From assembly GCA_045601425.1 (NCBI GenBank), contig JAZRZP010000006.1:43538-107537 (forward strand): a stretch of DNA of 64,000 nt, in the 5' to 3' direction. The notes under the pieces are model-generated. The model saw only the letters and a program-made list of their open reading frames with translations. It had not been told where the DNA came from and did no database searches. This DNA comes from UBA1219 sp045601425 (GTDB taxonomy: Bacteria; Bacteroidota; Bacteroidia; Bacteroidales; P3). Positions 9,196 to 16,922 of this stretch are shown piece after piece. The translations under genes and the position numbers were made by a program. Numbering within the stretch: position 1 is the first letter of the stretch; each line of letters begins with the position of its first letter.

Positions 9196-10080
9196 CTATT
9201 TCAAAGTCGGTTTGATTTCGCAAACATTTATGACGTTTCTTTTGCCTTCGCAAACGAAAGCCAAAACTTCAAGGTCAGCCAATACTACATCGACATTGCT
9301 TATTTTGGCGGGGATGTCGTATGAGTATTCCTTTGTTATGAGAGAACCTTGCGATATTGTGCTAATCTGGTCGCCCCATTGACCTGTTACAAGGTGACGG
9401 AGCATGTGCATATGGCGGTATTTGCCAGTTGCGGCATCATATTGGTCAGGGTTGTATGCCTGACCATTGCTTTGTGGTCCCATTATGTTGTTCTGTAGCA
9501 GAGCCACGTTTATGGCATTGCTGGAGCCGGTTCCGTTGGCTGTGTAATAAACCTGCACGGTTACGGTAAGTTTGCGTGAAGACTGGTTGATAGTGGCTTT
9601 AGCGGCGATGTTGGCAACGGCATCCTTGTTCAGTTCGGTATTTGTTTTGGCTGAGAATGTGCCGCGTCCGGAAGCGTTTCCGTTTCTGTTCATCGTGCCC
9701 GAAGGGAATCCTATATCGCCCACGCCGAATTCTTCACACAGTGCTCTACCGAAATCGGTGTTGTAATAACCACCGGTGAAATCGTAATCGGGGTAATACG
9801 AATTTGGAACGTCATGAATGTTCATGGCAAAAACACGACCGGGATTATTTGCAACTATGCCGTTCACGATTTTATGACCGTCTGGACAATAGCCGCAGTA
9901 CACGCCGGTATATTCTTCGATGAGTACGTTCTTTTTCGAAGGAGTTTTGGAAACGAATTCGGTGTTACCGCCACCATTATCTCCTTCTCCATCTTCATCT
10001 TCTTCTGCCTTATTGCAGGAGAACAGGCAAACGCTTGCTGCCAGCAGGCCTATGCCTAATAATCTGAATGTTTTTTTCAT
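9196..10080 (-). CDS. Omp28-like outer-membrane lipoprotein, copy A
   Basis: 294 residues. The N-terminus MKKTFRLLGIGLLAASVCLFSC is a lipoprotein signal with the lipidated cysteine in FSC. An acidic linker (EEDEDGEGDNGGG) follows. Next comes VLIEEYTGVYCGYCPDGH, where CGYC sits like the CxxC of thioredoxin folds; this pair is typical of the Omp28 family of Bacteroidetes, first known from a Porphyromonas surface protein. The rest is beta-rich. The physiological role of the family is not settled; the CxxC suggests a redox or thiol-exchange activity, which is inference. It is a paralogue of the next gene upstream, sharing signal peptide, 5' leader and promoter almost base for base. Confidence 0.88.
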   Translation of the reverse strand: MKKTFRLLGIGLLAASVCLFSCNKAEEDEDGEGDNGGGNTEFVSKTPSKKNVLIEEYTGVYCGYCPDGHKIVNGIVANNPGRVFAMNIHDVPNSYYPDYDFTGGYYNTDFGRALCEEFGVGDIGFPSGTMNRNGNASGRGTFSAKTNTELNKDAVANIAAKATINQSSRKLTVTVQVYYTANGTGSSNAINVALLQNNIMGPQSNGQAYNPDQYDAATGKYRHMHMLRHLVTGQWGDQISTISQGSLITKEYSYDIPAKISNVDVVLADLEVLAFVCEGKRNVINVCEIKPTLK

Positions 10081-10160
10081 TTTGGTAATGTTTTGATTTG
10101 TATTTAGTTTTATTTATATTTAATTATCAAAAGGAAATGCAAAGTTACGAAAAAAAACAA
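10003..10160. repeat. Duplicated promoter-leader-signal peptide block, copy A
   Basis: This block (signal peptide codons, leader and -7 box of the first Omp28-like gene) is nearly identical to 11241-11399. Only scattered substitutions and small indels are visible. It marks a tandem duplication of the whole gene with its regulatory region. Confidence 0.85.
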
Positions 10161-10366
10161 TATGCCGCAAGAAAAAAAATCATTTTTCGCAACGAAACTT
10201 CTGCATTATGTGATTTTCACAAGAATCGGAAAAATTGAAGTTATGTTTGTATGTGCTGAAAAATATTGCTTCAACGCAGATTTGTGGCTTCGGCATCTCC
10301 TTCCACAACGAAAACGACATGTCCGAGAGGTCGTTCTAAGCGATGTTCTTTTTTGTCATATAAATA
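10081..10366. other. Intergenic region between the Omp28-like paralogues
   Basis: Holds the promoter of copy A (10140-10147). Between about 10165 and 10366 I see no convincing gene, no tRNA and no strong repeat; one plus-strand open frame here has no ribosome binding site or recognisable protein. Confidence 0.5.
10140..10147 (-). promoter_or_regulatory. -7 box (TAACTTTG) for Omp28-like copy A
   Basis: TAACTTTG on the minus strand, 60 bp upstream of the ATG, at the same place as the TAATTTTG box of copy B. Confidence 0.65.
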
Positions 10367-10396
10367 AAACGTGCAGACTTTGCAGCCTGCACGTTT
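10367..10396 (-). terminator. Terminator behind Omp28-like copy B
   Basis: AAACGTGCAG and CTGCACGTTT form a perfect 10-bp stem about 25 bp after the stop of copy B, with TTTTATTTAT following on the minus strand. Confidence 0.75.
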
Positions 10397-10421
10397 ATGC
10401 ATGAATGTTTTGAAAACAATC

Positions 10422-11318
10422 TTATTTTATAACCATCTCTGCATTGCATGCGTTGATAACTTCCCTGTTCCCTTCGGTTACGAAAACAACCACTCTCATG
10501 TTGTCCAAAACAGCGGGTTCGGAATTGTTGTTTTTCGGATCGGTATAACTTTCGGGAATATCGTAGTTTATGGTCTTCGATATCAGAGAGCCATTTGTGA
10601 TGGGAGAAATGTCCATACCCCATTGTCCGGTTGTTACGAAATCGCGGAACATTTCCATGTGGCGGTATTGGCTTCCAACCACTTGGTCGGGATTGCCGGA
10701 CATACTGCTTTGTGATCCCATGACATTGTCTTGAAGCAAGGCCACGTGAAGTTTGTTTGTTGTACCTGTACCATCGGCCGTATAGTAAACTTTTACTTCT
10801 ACAGTGAGTTTGCGGGTCGATTTGTCGATGGTTGCTCTTGCTGCAACATTTGCACAAGCCGGCATGCTCATGATTTGACTTGCAAGGTTATATTGGCTGC
10901 GTCCAACGGTAATCATTGTTGAAGCACTGCTGAGTCCGAAGTCATGACGGTTTATTGTGGCGGCCGGTATGCTTGTCATTCCATCTTCGACGTTGAAATT
11001 GCTGTTCAGAGTCACGCCGTAATTGGTAACGTAATGTCCAGCCAGATTTGGAGCACAACAGTGATAGTTGATGACACACACCTTTCCGGGATTTGCGGCA
11101 ACCAATTCGTTTGCAGCCTTGTGTCCGAGTGGGCAATATCCACATTTATCACCAGTAAACTCTTCCAAAAGGACCATCCTGTTTTGCGGAGTTTTCGAAA
11201 CTGTGAGTTCGGAGGTTTCACCACCTTCTTCTTCGTCGTCTTCTGCCTTGTTGCAGGAGAACAGGCAAACGCTTGCTGCCAGCAGGCCTATGCCTAACAA
11301 TCTGAATGTTTTTTTCAT
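10422..11318 (-). CDS. Omp28-like outer-membrane lipoprotein, copy B
   Basis: 298 residues with the same lipoprotein signal MKKTFRLLGIGLLAASVCLFSC as copy A and the corresponding acidic linker (EDDEEEGGE). The core motif is MVLLEEFTGDKCGYCPLGH, again CGYC. Conserved later segments shared with copy A include the strand pattern KLTVEVKVYYTADGTG and the block RHMEMFRDFVTTGQWG (copy A: RHMHMLRHLVTGQWG). The mature parts have diverged much more than the signal peptide and leader, so this is a real paralogue pair and not an assembly repeat. The start is set at the signal peptide; the frame continues 30 codons upstream into the promoter. Function as for copy A: unknown, perhaps thiol-based. Confidence 0.88.
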   Translation of the reverse strand: MKKTFRLLGIGLLAASVCLFSCNKAEDDEEEGGETSELTVSKTPQNRMVLLEEFTGDKCGYCPLGHKAANELVAANPGKVCVINYHCCAPNLAGHYVTNYGVTLNSNFNVEDGMTSIPAATINRHDFGLSSASTMITVGRSQYNLASQIMSMPACANVAARATIDKSTRKLTVEVKVYYTADGTGTTNKLHVALLQDNVMGSQSSMSGNPDQVVGSQYRHMEMFRDFVTTGQWGMDISPITNGSLISKTINYDIPESYTDPKNNNSEPAVLDNMRVVVFVTEGNREVINACNAEMVIK

Positions 11319-11399
11319 TTTGGTAATGTTTTTGATTTGTATCTGTTTTATTTTTATTAAATTATCAAAAGGAAATGCAAAATTACGAAAAAAAACAAT
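11241..11399. repeat. Duplicated promoter-leader-signal peptide block, copy B
   Basis: Partner of 10003-10160, in the same orientation at a distance of 1238 bp. The signal-peptide part is almost unchanged at the DNA level while the mature coding sequences differ. Confidence 0.85.
11378..11385 (-). promoter_or_regulatory. -7 box (TAATTTTG) for Omp28-like copy B
   Basis: TAATTTTG on the minus strand, 60 bp upstream of the ATG, in the duplicated block. Confidence 0.6.
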
Positions 11400-11434
11400 A
11401 TGCTGCAACTTTTTTTTAGCAAAAAATCATTTTT

Positions 11435-11465
11435 TTTGAAAATAGAAAAAAAATGAGTAACTTTG
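11435..11465 (+). promoter_or_regulatory. Promoter of ribF
   Basis: TTTG (11435-11438), 19 bp, then TAACTTTG (11458-11465): a complete Bacteroidetes promoter 61 bp upstream of the ribF ATG. It is back to back with the promoter of Omp28-like copy B. Confidence 0.8.
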
Positions 11466-11526
11466 CAGATGTTTCGTGTAAGGCGAAAGCGGTACAAATA
11501 TTTCACTATTAGCATTTTAGACAACG

Positions 11527-12471
11527 ATGAAAATTTTTACAGCAGACAATTTCAGCAGCATACCGAAAAATCCGGCAGTTTCCGTCGGAATGTTCGACGG
11601 TGTACACTGCGGTCATCGCGAGGTGATAAAATCGTTGTTGAACATCGCAAAAAGCTACGGAACCGAAGCCGTAGTGATAACTTTCGACAGGCACCCGAGA
11701 CTGGTCCTTGGCAGTGAAACCGACGATTTCAGACTTCTGAACACCTGTGATGAACGGTACAAAATGATGGAGGCACTGGGAGTCGAAAATGTCGTGGAAC
11801 TTGCTTTCGACCACGATGTTGCAAGCCTCTCGGCTTGCGAGTTTTTCCGGAAAATGCTGGTTGAAAAACTTTCTGCAAAAGCACTGCTTCTCGGCTACGA
11901 CAACATGTTCGGCAGCAAGCTGAACAGCGATTTCGATCGTATCCCCGACCTCGCAAAAGCGGAAAACGTCGCAGTGTTCAACGAAAAACCCGTCATGCTG
12001 AACGGGTTGGAAATAAGTTCCACCGAAATACGCAAAGCGCTGAAATCGGGGAACATCGAACTTGCCAATGACATGCTCGGTTACGCCTATTCCTTTTCGG
12101 GAACCGTGGTGGAAGGAAAAAAAATAGGTCATACTTTCGGTTACCCCACTGCCAATATCGAATGCAACGACAAAATGAAAATGCTTCCCTCCGACGGAGT
12201 TTACTGCACGTCGCTCAATATAGGGGGAAAACGTTTTTTGTCAATGACAAACATCGGCAGCCAGCCGACTTTCGGATGTGAAAAGCATACCTGCGAAACG
12301 CATATATTGGACTTCGGGGGCGATATTTACGGCAAAAATGTGGAACTTGAATTCTTGGGTAAAATTCGTGACATACGGAAGTTTGAAAGTCCACGGCAGC
12401 TTGTCTGCCAGCTTGATGCGGACAGAAACTTTTGCAGGCAATTCTTCAGCGGACGGAGGCCGGTGAAATGA
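11527..12471 (+). CDS. ribF: Bifunctional riboflavin kinase / FAD synthetase
   Basis: Makes FMN from riboflavin and then FAD from FMN. The 314 residues fit the family (about 310). The N-terminal adenylyltransferase domain has VGMFDGVHCGHREVI, the nucleotidyl-transferase HxGH-type motif (here HCGH), and ISSTEIRKAL, the ISSTxIR motif of FAD synthetases. The C-terminal riboflavin kinase domain begins with YSFSGTVVEGKKIGHTFGYPTANIE, which contains the PTAN motif, and continues with GVYC. A product with both activities would supply FAD to the acyl-CoA dehydrogenase/ETF and fumarate reductase genes in this window. The stop overlaps the start of the next gene in an ATGA. Confidence 0.97.
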   Translation: MKIFTADNFSSIPKNPAVSVGMFDGVHCGHREVIKSLLNIAKSYGTEAVVITFDRHPRLVLGSETDDFRLLNTCDERYKMMEALGVENVVELAFDHDVASLSACEFFRKMLVEKLSAKALLLGYDNMFGSKLNSDFDRIPDLAKAENVAVFNEKPVMLNGLEISSTEIRKALKSGNIELANDMLGYAYSFSGTVVEGKKIGHTFGYPTANIECNDKMKMLPSDGVYCTSLNIGGKRFLSMTNIGSQPTFGCEKHTCETHILDFGGDIYGKNVELEFLGKIRDIRKFESPRQLVCQLDADRNFCRQFFSGRRPVK

Positions 12472-13043
12472 TGAAGAAAAAACTGATTTGGACACTGCTC
12501 CTGCTTGCGGCACTACCGGTCAGCTTTGCCCAACGCAACAGGGTTTACACTTCGCTCGACGATGTAGTGTGTCCCGACAGCGTGTTCGAACTGGATCTCA
12601 AACGTGCAGGATTGCGGGAGTTCCCCGTGCGGATTCTGGAGTTTCGGAACTTGGAAAAGCTCGACATGAGCCGCAATAAAATGGTTAAACTACCTATTGA
12701 AATAAATCGTCTCAAAAACTTGATTTACTTAAATTTGAACTACAACAGACTCGATTCTGTCCCCAAGGAACTCGGCCAGTTGGAAAAATTGGAGACACTG
12801 ATACTTTCGCGGAACAGAATACTCGAACTGCCAGCCGAATTGGGAGAACTCTGCAACCTGAAGGAGCTGAGGTTGCTTTCCAACGGAATCATATCCTTGC
12901 CGGAAAACTTCAGAAAGCTGGATAAGACACTGAAAATCCTTGATTTGCGTGCCAATCCCCAAACTTACGAACAGCAGGAACAGATAAAATCCGTTCTGCC
13001 ATCGGTGGAAATAAAAATGACATACGTTTGCAACTGTCAGTAA
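12468..13043 (+). CDS. Secreted leucine-rich-repeat protein
   Basis: 191 residues. The start MMKKKLIWTLLLLAALPVSFAQ gives a signal peptide and its ATG overlaps the ribF stop (ATGA), so translation is probably coupled. Four to five leucine-rich repeats of about 23 residues run from about residue 45 to 155 (LEKLDMSRNKMVKLPIEI, LIYLNLNYNRLDSVPKEL, LETLILSRNRILELPAEL, LKELRLLSNGIISLP), of the LxxLxLxxNxLxxLP bacterial/plant-RI-like type. The C-terminus has three cysteines-rich residues near CNCQ. Such proteins bind other proteins; no partner can be named. It sits between ribF and an amidase gene that starts one base after its stop, making a three-gene operon. Confidence 0.85.
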   Translation: MMKKKLIWTLLLLAALPVSFAQRNRVYTSLDDVVCPDSVFELDLKRAGLREFPVRILEFRNLEKLDMSRNKMVKLPIEINRLKNLIYLNLNYNRLDSVPKELGQLEKLETLILSRNRILELPAELGELCNLKELRLLSNGIISLPENFRKLDKTLKILDLRANPQTYEQQEQIKSVLPSVEIKMTYVCNCQ

Positions 13044-13044
13044 C

Positions 13045-13830
13045 ATGAACAACATCAACGATTTACATATCGCCTTCCTGCAACAGGACATAATATGGGA
13101 AAATCCACGGGCGAACTTCGCAAGTATTGAAAGGAAATTGTCTGAAACTTCGGAACACTTTGATTTGCTGATACTTCCCGAAACATTCAACACAGGATTC
13201 TCGCAGAATGCAAAGACTCTTGCCGAGCAGCCGCACGGAAACACATTCGCATGGTGCAAGAAAATATCAGAGGAATACGGTTGCAAAGTCATTGCAAGCT
13301 GGTATGTCGCCGAAAACGGGCATGTTTACAACAGACTATTCTGCATAGACGGCAACGGCGAAGTCGCACACTACGACAAGCGCCATACATTCAGGCTAAG
13401 CACCGAGTCTCACGATGTGTGTCGCGGTGATTCGCCAACGGTTATCGACGTGAACGGATGGAAAATAAGCTTGTTTATATGTTACGACCTGCGTTTCCCT
13501 ATATGGTGCCGCAATAGCGTCAGAAACGGTGAATTCTCGTACGACATAGCTGTTTTTGCGGCCAACTGGCCTGCATCACGCTCAAAGGCATGGAACACGC
13601 TGCTTCAGGCACGGGCTCTGGAAAACATGTGCTATACCATCGGCGTGAACAGAGTCGGAAAAGACGGTCAAGACTCCCTGCACACTGGAAATTCGGTGGT
13701 GGTAAGCCCCAACGGCAATATCATACATCAGGTTCCGGAATCCGAAGAGGCACTCTGTTTATTTTCATTAAACCACATGAATTTAGAGCGTTATCGGAAA
13801 AAATATCCGTTCCATCTGGATTGGGACTGA
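13045..13830 (+). CDS. Carbon-nitrogen hydrolase (nitrilase family, omega-amidase/YafV type)
   Basis: 261 residues, normal for the superfamily. The catalytic triad is visible: Glu in LILPETFNTGF, Lys in YDKRHTFR, and Cys in FICYDLRFPIW. The combination PETFxTGF and YDKRHxF is that of the YafV / omega-amidase branch, which hydrolyses alpha-ketoglutaramate or alpha-ketosuccinamate and so closes side reactions of glutamine transamination. Substrate assignment is from family knowledge and not proven here. It starts one base after the stop of the leucine-rich-repeat gene, so the two are surely co-transcribed with ribF. Confidence 0.9.
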   Translation: MNNINDLHIAFLQQDIIWENPRANFASIERKLSETSEHFDLLILPETFNTGFSQNAKTLAEQPHGNTFAWCKKISEEYGCKVIASWYVAENGHVYNRLFCIDGNGEVAHYDKRHTFRLSTESHDVCRGDSPTVIDVNGWKISLFICYDLRFPIWCRNSVRNGEFSYDIAVFAANWPASRSKAWNTLLQARALENMCYTIGVNRVGKDGQDSLHTGNSVVVSPNGNIIHQVPESEEALCLFSLNHMNLERYRKKYPFHLDWD

Positions 13831-13877
13831 CCGAAGCGGGGCAATCTTGCCAACAATGTATTGTCTGTGAAAAATCT

Positions 13878-13909
13878 TTTGCAGAAAAGGATTTTTTTTC
13901 GTATCTTTG
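13878..13909 (+). promoter_or_regulatory. Promoter of purH
   Basis: TTTG (13878-13881), 20 bp, TATCTTTG (13902-13909), about 95 bp upstream of the purH ATG. Leaves a leader of roughly 85 bases in which I see no known riboswitch. Confidence 0.8.
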
Positions 13910-14003
13910 CAAACGTGAATTGTATGAAGTCTTTTTAGATAAAAGACTGATTATAAGTAATTTTACATAATCACAACAGCTAAAAACGAAAAAAAACACA
14001 TAT

Positions 14004-15524
14004 ATGAAACGTATTAAAAGTGCATTGGTTTCGGTATTTCATAAGGACGGACTTGATGAAATCGTTAAGGAACTTGACAGACAGAATGTGGTAATTTATT
14101 CAACGGGAGGTACTTACGACTACATATGTAAACTCGGCATCGAAGCCCGTACGGTAGAGTCGCTGACAGGTTATCCTTCAATTCTTGGAGGACGCGTCAA
14201 AACTCTTCATCCCAAGGTGTTCGGCGGAATTCTCAGCCGCAGGGAAATGTTCTCCGACAGCGAACAGCTCAATGAGTACGAAATTCCCGAAATAGACCTC
14301 GTAATAGTAGATCTCTACCCGTTTGAAAAAACCGTGGCATCTGGAGCCTCGGAGGAAGACATCATAGAAAAAATCGACATCGGAGGAATATCGCTCATCC
14401 GCGCTGCAGCAAAGAATTTCAACGATGTTGTGATAGTTCCGGCCATGAATTATTATTCCGAATTTCTGGAAATATACCGCAAGAACGGAGGCGAGACATC
14501 ACTTGACGACCGACGTCGCTTTGCAGCATACGCATTCGGCGTTTCTTCGCACTACGACACTGCTATCTTCGGCTATTTCAACCAGACAGAACAGCTGCCG
14601 GCATTCAAATACGACAGCAACGAGGTGAACACCCTCCGCTACGGCGAAAATCCGCATCAGAAAGGTTATTACTACGGCGATTTCGAAAAATGCTTCACGA
14701 AACTCAACGGCAAGGAAGTATCATACAACAACATAATGGACATTGATGCAGCCGTAAGCCTTATCAACGACTTCAGCGAAACCACGTTTGCCATACTCAA
14801 GCACAACAACGCATGCGGTCTGGCTTCGCGTGAAAACCTCCTTGACGCATGGAAAGACGCTCTCGCTGGCGATCCGGTTTCTGCCTTCGGCGGAATCCTC
14901 ATCACCAACCGTACCGTAACGCCCGAGGTGGCCGAAGAAATGAACAAAATATTCTTTGAAGTCTGCATAGCACCGGACTACAGCGACGAAGCCCTGCAGA
15001 TTCTGAAATCGAAGAAAAACCGCATAATCTTGAAACGAAACAATTTCGAACTCCACGAAAAAGTATTCCGTTCGGTTTTGAACGGGGTTCTGGTTCAGGA
15101 AAAAGACAATGTGGTTCCGTCTGCCGCCGATGTTTCGGAAAGCGTCACATCTGCCAAGATAACACCTGCTGTGGCCGAAGACCTTGCATTTGCCACCATA
15201 CTGGTAAAACACACGAAATCCAACGCCATAGTCCTTGCCAAATGCAAACAGCTTTTTGCAAGCGGAACGGGGCAGACATCCCGCGTTGATGCGCTCCGTC
15301 AGGCAATAGCCAAAGCCAGAAGTTTCGGCTTCGACCTTAATGGAGCAGTCATGGCTTCGGATGCCTTCTTCCCCTTCCCCGACTGTGTGGAGATTGCTCA
15401 CGAAGCAGGAATAGTGGCAGTGGCTCATCCGGGTGGTTCTATCCACGATCAGGATTCCATCGACTACTGCGAGAAAAACAACATGGCCATGGCCATAACG
15501 GGAAAAAGACACTTCAAACATTGA
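14004..15524 (+). CDS. purH: Bifunctional AICAR transformylase / IMP cyclohydrolase
   Basis: Catalyses the last two steps of purine synthesis: formylation of AICAR with 10-formyl-THF and ring closure to IMP. The 506 residues match the family. The N-terminal MGS-like cyclohydrolase domain starts KSALVSVFHKDGLDE and includes the phosphate-binding STGGTY and GGRVKTLHPK. The transformylase domain has LRYGENPHQKG, the catalytic Lys-His in LKHNNACGLA, and ends with HPGGSIHDQDSIDYC and TGKRHFKH. In Bacteroides-type genomes purH stands in front of the mre cell-shape genes; here only mreB follows. Confidence 0.98.
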   Translation: MKRIKSALVSVFHKDGLDEIVKELDRQNVVIYSTGGTYDYICKLGIEARTVESLTGYPSILGGRVKTLHPKVFGGILSRREMFSDSEQLNEYEIPEIDLVIVDLYPFEKTVASGASEEDIIEKIDIGGISLIRAAAKNFNDVVIVPAMNYYSEFLEIYRKNGGETSLDDRRRFAAYAFGVSSHYDTAIFGYFNQTEQLPAFKYDSNEVNTLRYGENPHQKGYYYGDFEKCFTKLNGKEVSYNNIMDIDAAVSLINDFSETTFAILKHNNACGLASRENLLDAWKDALAGDPVSAFGGILITNRTVTPEVAEEMNKIFFEVCIAPDYSDEALQILKSKKNRIILKRNNFELHEKVFRSVLNGVLVQEKDNVVPSAADVSESVTSAKITPAVAEDLAFATILVKHTKSNAIVLAKCKQLFASGTGQTSRVDALRQAIAKARSFGFDLNGAVMASDAFFPFPDCVEIAHEAGIVAVAHPGGSIHDQDSIDYCEKNNMAMAITGKRHFKH

Positions 15525-15653
15525 AATAAACTGCACCGCAAGATTTTTAGCCGCATTTTTTCAAAAAAACGTAACCAATTTAACGAACATCCGTATTATT
15601 TTGGGTAATTTGAAAAACAGAACACGTAAAAAATAAACAAGAACAAAATCAAA

Positions 15654-16679
15654 ATGGGATTATTTTCATTTTTCAACAAAGAGATTGCAATGGACTTGGG
15701 AACAGCCAACACCATTATAATCTGCAACGACAAGATAGTTGTTGATGAACCCTCCATTGTCGCCATCGACAAACGGAAAAACAACAAGATAATAGCAGTC
15801 GGCAAAAAGGCCAAGCTTATGGACGGCAAGGAAAACCCCAACATAGGTACCATCCGTCCTTTGAAAGACGGAGTTATTGCTGACTTTGAAATGGCACAGC
15901 ACCTAATACGGGAATTCATAAAAATGAGCGGTGTGGCAAGAAACGTGCTTTCACCTGCAATCCGCATGATAGTATGCATTCCCTCCGGAATAACCAACGT
16001 GGAAGAGCGTGCAGTACGCGAATCGGCCGAACAGGCTGGAGCCAAGGAAATACGTTTGATCCACGAGCCCATGGCTGCGGCCATAGGTATAGGAATCGAT
16101 GTTACGGAACCTCTCGGACACATGATTGTGGATATCGGAGGAGGTACTGCCGAAATAGCTGTAATATCGCTGGGCGGTATTGTCTGCAAGAAATCCATAA
16201 ACGTGGCCGGCGACGAATTCAACAACAATATTTACGAGCACATGCGCCAACATCACAATATGATTATTGATTCACGTATGGCAGAGTGCATCAAGATTGA
16301 GGCTGGAGCTGCAATTTCCGAACTGGAGACACCTCCAGATGATTTCAGGGCTTGCGGCCGCGACCTGCTATCCGGAATTCCCCATGAAATACTGGTAAGC
16401 TACAAGGAAGTAGCACATGCTTTGGACAAATCGGTGGTACGAATAGAATCCGCAATACTTGAAACTCTTTCCGCAACACCTCCGGGAATTGCCGCCGACA
16501 TTTATCAGAACGGCATATATCTCACCGGCGGCGGTGCCCTGCTAAGAGGCCTTGACAAGCGTATCTCCGAAAAGACACACCTGCAGGTACACATTGCCGA
16601 AGACCCGTTGCATGCAGTGGCACGCGGTACAGGAATAGCTCTCAAGAGCTTCGATAAGTTCGACTTTTTAATAAAGTAA
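15654..16679 (+). CDS. mreB: Rod-shape-determining actin homologue
   Basis: 341 residues, usual length. It shows the actin-fold nucleotide motifs: phosphate 1 MDLGTANTII, phosphate 2 DIGGGTAEIAVISLGGI, and the adenosine region TGGGALLRGLDKRI. MreB forms membrane-bound filaments that guide lateral cell-wall synthesis with MreC, MreD, RodA and PBP2. None of those partners follows: a strong terminator lies 28 bp after the stop and then an acyl-CoA dehydrogenase operon begins. The partners must be elsewhere or missing. The MGLFSFFNKE start carries hydrophobic residues that may act as the membrane-binding N-terminus. Confidence 0.97.
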   Translation: MGLFSFFNKEIAMDLGTANTIIICNDKIVVDEPSIVAIDKRKNNKIIAVGKKAKLMDGKENPNIGTIRPLKDGVIADFEMAQHLIREFIKMSGVARNVLSPAIRMIVCIPSGITNVEERAVRESAEQAGAKEIRLIHEPMAAAIGIGIDVTEPLGHMIVDIGGGTAEIAVISLGGIVCKKSINVAGDEFNNNIYEHMRQHHNMIIDSRMAECIKIEAGAAISELETPPDDFRACGRDLLSGIPHEILVSYKEVAHALDKSVVRIESAILETLSATPPGIAADIYQNGIYLTGGGALLRGLDKRISEKTHLQVHIAEDPLHAVARGTGIALKSFDKFDFLIK

Positions 16680-16707
16680 ATATGTGTTCTATTTATGTTT
16701 TTGTTTG

Positions 16708-16738
16708 CACCTGCTTGTAGCAAGCAGGTGTTTTTTTT
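16708..16738 (+). terminator. Terminator behind mreB
   Basis: CACCTGCTTG and CAAGCAGGTG form a perfect 10-bp stem with a 3-base loop, followed by eight T. Confidence 0.95.
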
Positions 16739-16801
16739 ATGCCCTGCCGCCGTCATGCAATAGTACTGAGCAAATATTTTTGCCGAAAAAAATCAGAAAA
16801 A

Positions 16802-16833
16802 TTTGTACAAACCAAAAAAAAATCGTATCTTTG
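16802..16833 (+). promoter_or_regulatory. Promoter of the acyl-CoA dehydrogenase/ETF operon
   Basis: TTTG (16802-16805), 20 bp, TATCTTTG (16826-16833), 90 bp upstream of the first ATG. Confidence 0.8.
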
Positions 16834-16922
16834 TGCATTGAAGTCTGCACTCCAATTATGCATATGGGAGTGGATTAAACAATTGTAAATCAGAAAAATA
16901 AAAACAAAACTAACATAAAATT

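Noticed and set aside
10003..11399. Assembly duplication of one Omp28-like gene
   Set aside because: The mature coding sequences differ strongly, so two genuine genes exist.
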